From the NCBI GenBank assembly GCA_028583605.1, contig CM053329.1:11766501-11830500 (forward strand): a DNA stretch of 64,000 nucleotides, in the 5' to 3' direction. Below the pieces are notes generated by a model, which did not search any database, had not been told where the DNA came from, and was given only the letters and a program-made list of their open reading frames with translations. This document shows positions 62,740 to 64,000 of this stretch, piece by piece (position 1 is the first letter of the stretch; each line of letters begins with the position of its first letter). A program made the position numbers and the translations under genes. Origin of the DNA: Dastarcus helophoroides (lineage: Eukaryota > Arthropoda > Insecta > Coleoptera > Bothrideridae).

Positions 62740-63890
62740 CAGTGGCGGCTAGTGCTAAGGTTTGCAGGTTTGCGCAACCTCCAAAAAATCGCTGGGATAA
62801 AAAAGAAAGTAAATTGTTCTTTATGTTGTTTATTTTATTTATTGATAACAGATTTATCGCTACCAACCATACTGCTGAATATTGCGGATTCTGCTGATTC
62901 GTAAGCGTTTGATGACCTATTGGGTCCACGGTTTGTAAAGTTTGTAGGCTACACTGCAAACTTTGCTTTACACATATGCATCTGCGCCTTAACTCATACT
63001 TTGTTCGCTTAAAATACTTGCCCATAAGCAAGCATTGTGTTGCACTTGTGGGTGCAAACCAAATATCGATTCGCTATTATAATCTATCATCGGGCAATGT
63101 TCCGAGTCTTGAAACACAAATAAAAATGAATTCAGTGCAAAGTTTAATTGTACAGCCATTCTGTAACTGATCTGTGTCGAAAAAACTGGAAATTAAGCGA
63201 CGTGGATGACCTATTCCAGACTTAAATATTGTGCAGACGGTGTTTTGTAAAAAGCGAAGTTTTAACAGAAGTAGTTCGCGAAGCTAAAGAAGTACCTATG
63301 CGACATTGTTATCTGCTAAGCTAAAAAACTATTCAGCTTAAGTGGCCTTTTAATTGCAGCAACCTTATTTTTTTCTGAAAAGTTTAACCAACATAGAATC
63401 ACTCTTCCTGAAAAGAATTTTAAAGAAACCGTCAAGGTTCATCCATTTTTTAATTTACAAAAACTAAGAACTAAACTAACCCTAATTTACGAAACAGAAA
63501 AGTTTAAATCGGCTTTTGGTTTACTTGTACTCTATAACATTATTTTAGAAAATAGTGAGCTTGGTGAAACTTTAAATCTTTTAAAAATCCTGATAGCTAT
63601 TTCAATGACTTCCGCTGAAGCAGAATGGTGCTTGTCCAGTCTGGAAAGAATAAAAACTCTTTAAAAAATACATTATGCCAGGAAAGATTAAATTTGCAGC
63701 TGCCAAAGTTCCAAAGATGGCAAAAAATGCCAAAGATGGACTTCCTCTTCTTTTTCTTTCTGTTTTTTTGCGAAAATAAAAATAAAATATTTCTTAATTC
63801 CTCCAGCTTAATTTAAAATTTCCAGTTTCGGCACATTTTTCCAAATGTCTCTTTGCAACCCCCAAATTTTATTAGCACCAGCCGCCACTG
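62740..63890 (+). mobile_element. hAT-type DNA transposon, internally deleted
   Basis: TIRs CAGTGGCGGCTAGTGCTAA and, at the right, the complement of CAGTGGCGGCTGGTGCTAA (18 of 19 match). The direct duplication ATTCAATCA lies at 62731-62739 and 63891-63899 (8 or 9 bp; 8 is usual for hAT). At 1151 bp it is much shorter than an autonomous hAT and retains only a C-terminal transposase part. Confidence 0.88.
63320..63770 (+). pseudogene. hAT transposase C-terminal dimerisation region, partial
   Basis: An open frame without its own start runs 63320-63664: NFKETVKVHPFFNLQKL, YETEKFKSAFGLLVLYNII, LLKILIAISMTSAEAEWCLS, SLERIKTL, stop. After a frameshift it continues KNTLCQERLNLQL. The S.AEAE.C(F/L)S.L.RIKT...T..QERL pattern is the hAT dimerisation domain. 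The DDE residues and zinc finger are absent. Confidence 0.8.
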
Positions 63891-64000
63891 ATTCAATCAT
63901 AAAATTCAAAAAGATTGCAGTAACGCGTTACAAAATCACCACGGTCTAGAGTCAATCTAAATTAATTTCATTTAAAAGTACAAAAAAGAAGAAAATTAGT

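Overview
The window is AT-rich eukaryotic DNA, most likely from an insect and possibly a beetle. The evidence is one gene with an insect-type tyramine/octopamine receptor sequence, plus mariner, rosa-type (DD41D), Jockey-type, Penelope-type, hAT and LTR element remains. I see no bacterial genes, tRNA, rRNA or CRISPR array. The species call is inference.

Only one host gene is recognisable: a type 1 tyramine receptor (TAR1 / Oct-TyrR type) on the minus strand at 11352-12740. It occupies one exon-like block with a good 3' splice acceptor just upstream of the ATG. Its reading frame is interrupted near the N-terminus and twice near TM6/TM7, so it is either a gene with assembly indels or a recent pseudogene.

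Almost everything else is repeats and transposable elements. 1-2270 is a tandem array of a ~254 bp foldback unit whose relatives are scattered at 39.9-43.1, 50.9-52.3 and 57.9-59.8 kb. 6.7-10.5 kb is an A-rich degenerate satellite, and T-rich (inverted) versions lie at 25.7-26.6, 34.7-39.4 and 54.9-57.7 kb. A further block (52.3-53.7 kb) sits inside a TIR element. 14847-17077 is a DD41D mariner with 423 bp TIRs. 21176-22395 is a decayed DD34D mariner. 22.7-25.2 kb is a tandem array built from the 3' end of a LINE, and a 5'-truncated copy of that same LINE is nested in a Jockey-like LINE at 28.7-31.3 kb. 27098-28301 is a non-coding element with ~360 bp inverted arms. 43.6-48.1 kb is a second Jockey-like LINE broken by two solo LTRs and a snapback repeat. 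62740-63890 is a hAT-type element with clear TIRs and target duplication.

The most notable signal is a dispersed repeat family (copies at 5.6, 39.7, 44.4, 54.4 and 58.7 kb) that carries a hammerhead ribozyme fold. A second dispersed family (6.2, 17.5, 48.4-48.9, 53.9, 56.4 and 58.5 kb) carries a related but less canonical hammerhead-like motif. A Penelope-type GIY-YIG fragment lies at 43.2 kb. Penelope-like elements are known to carry hammerheads, so these families may be Penelope-derived or retrozyme-like. That link is inference.
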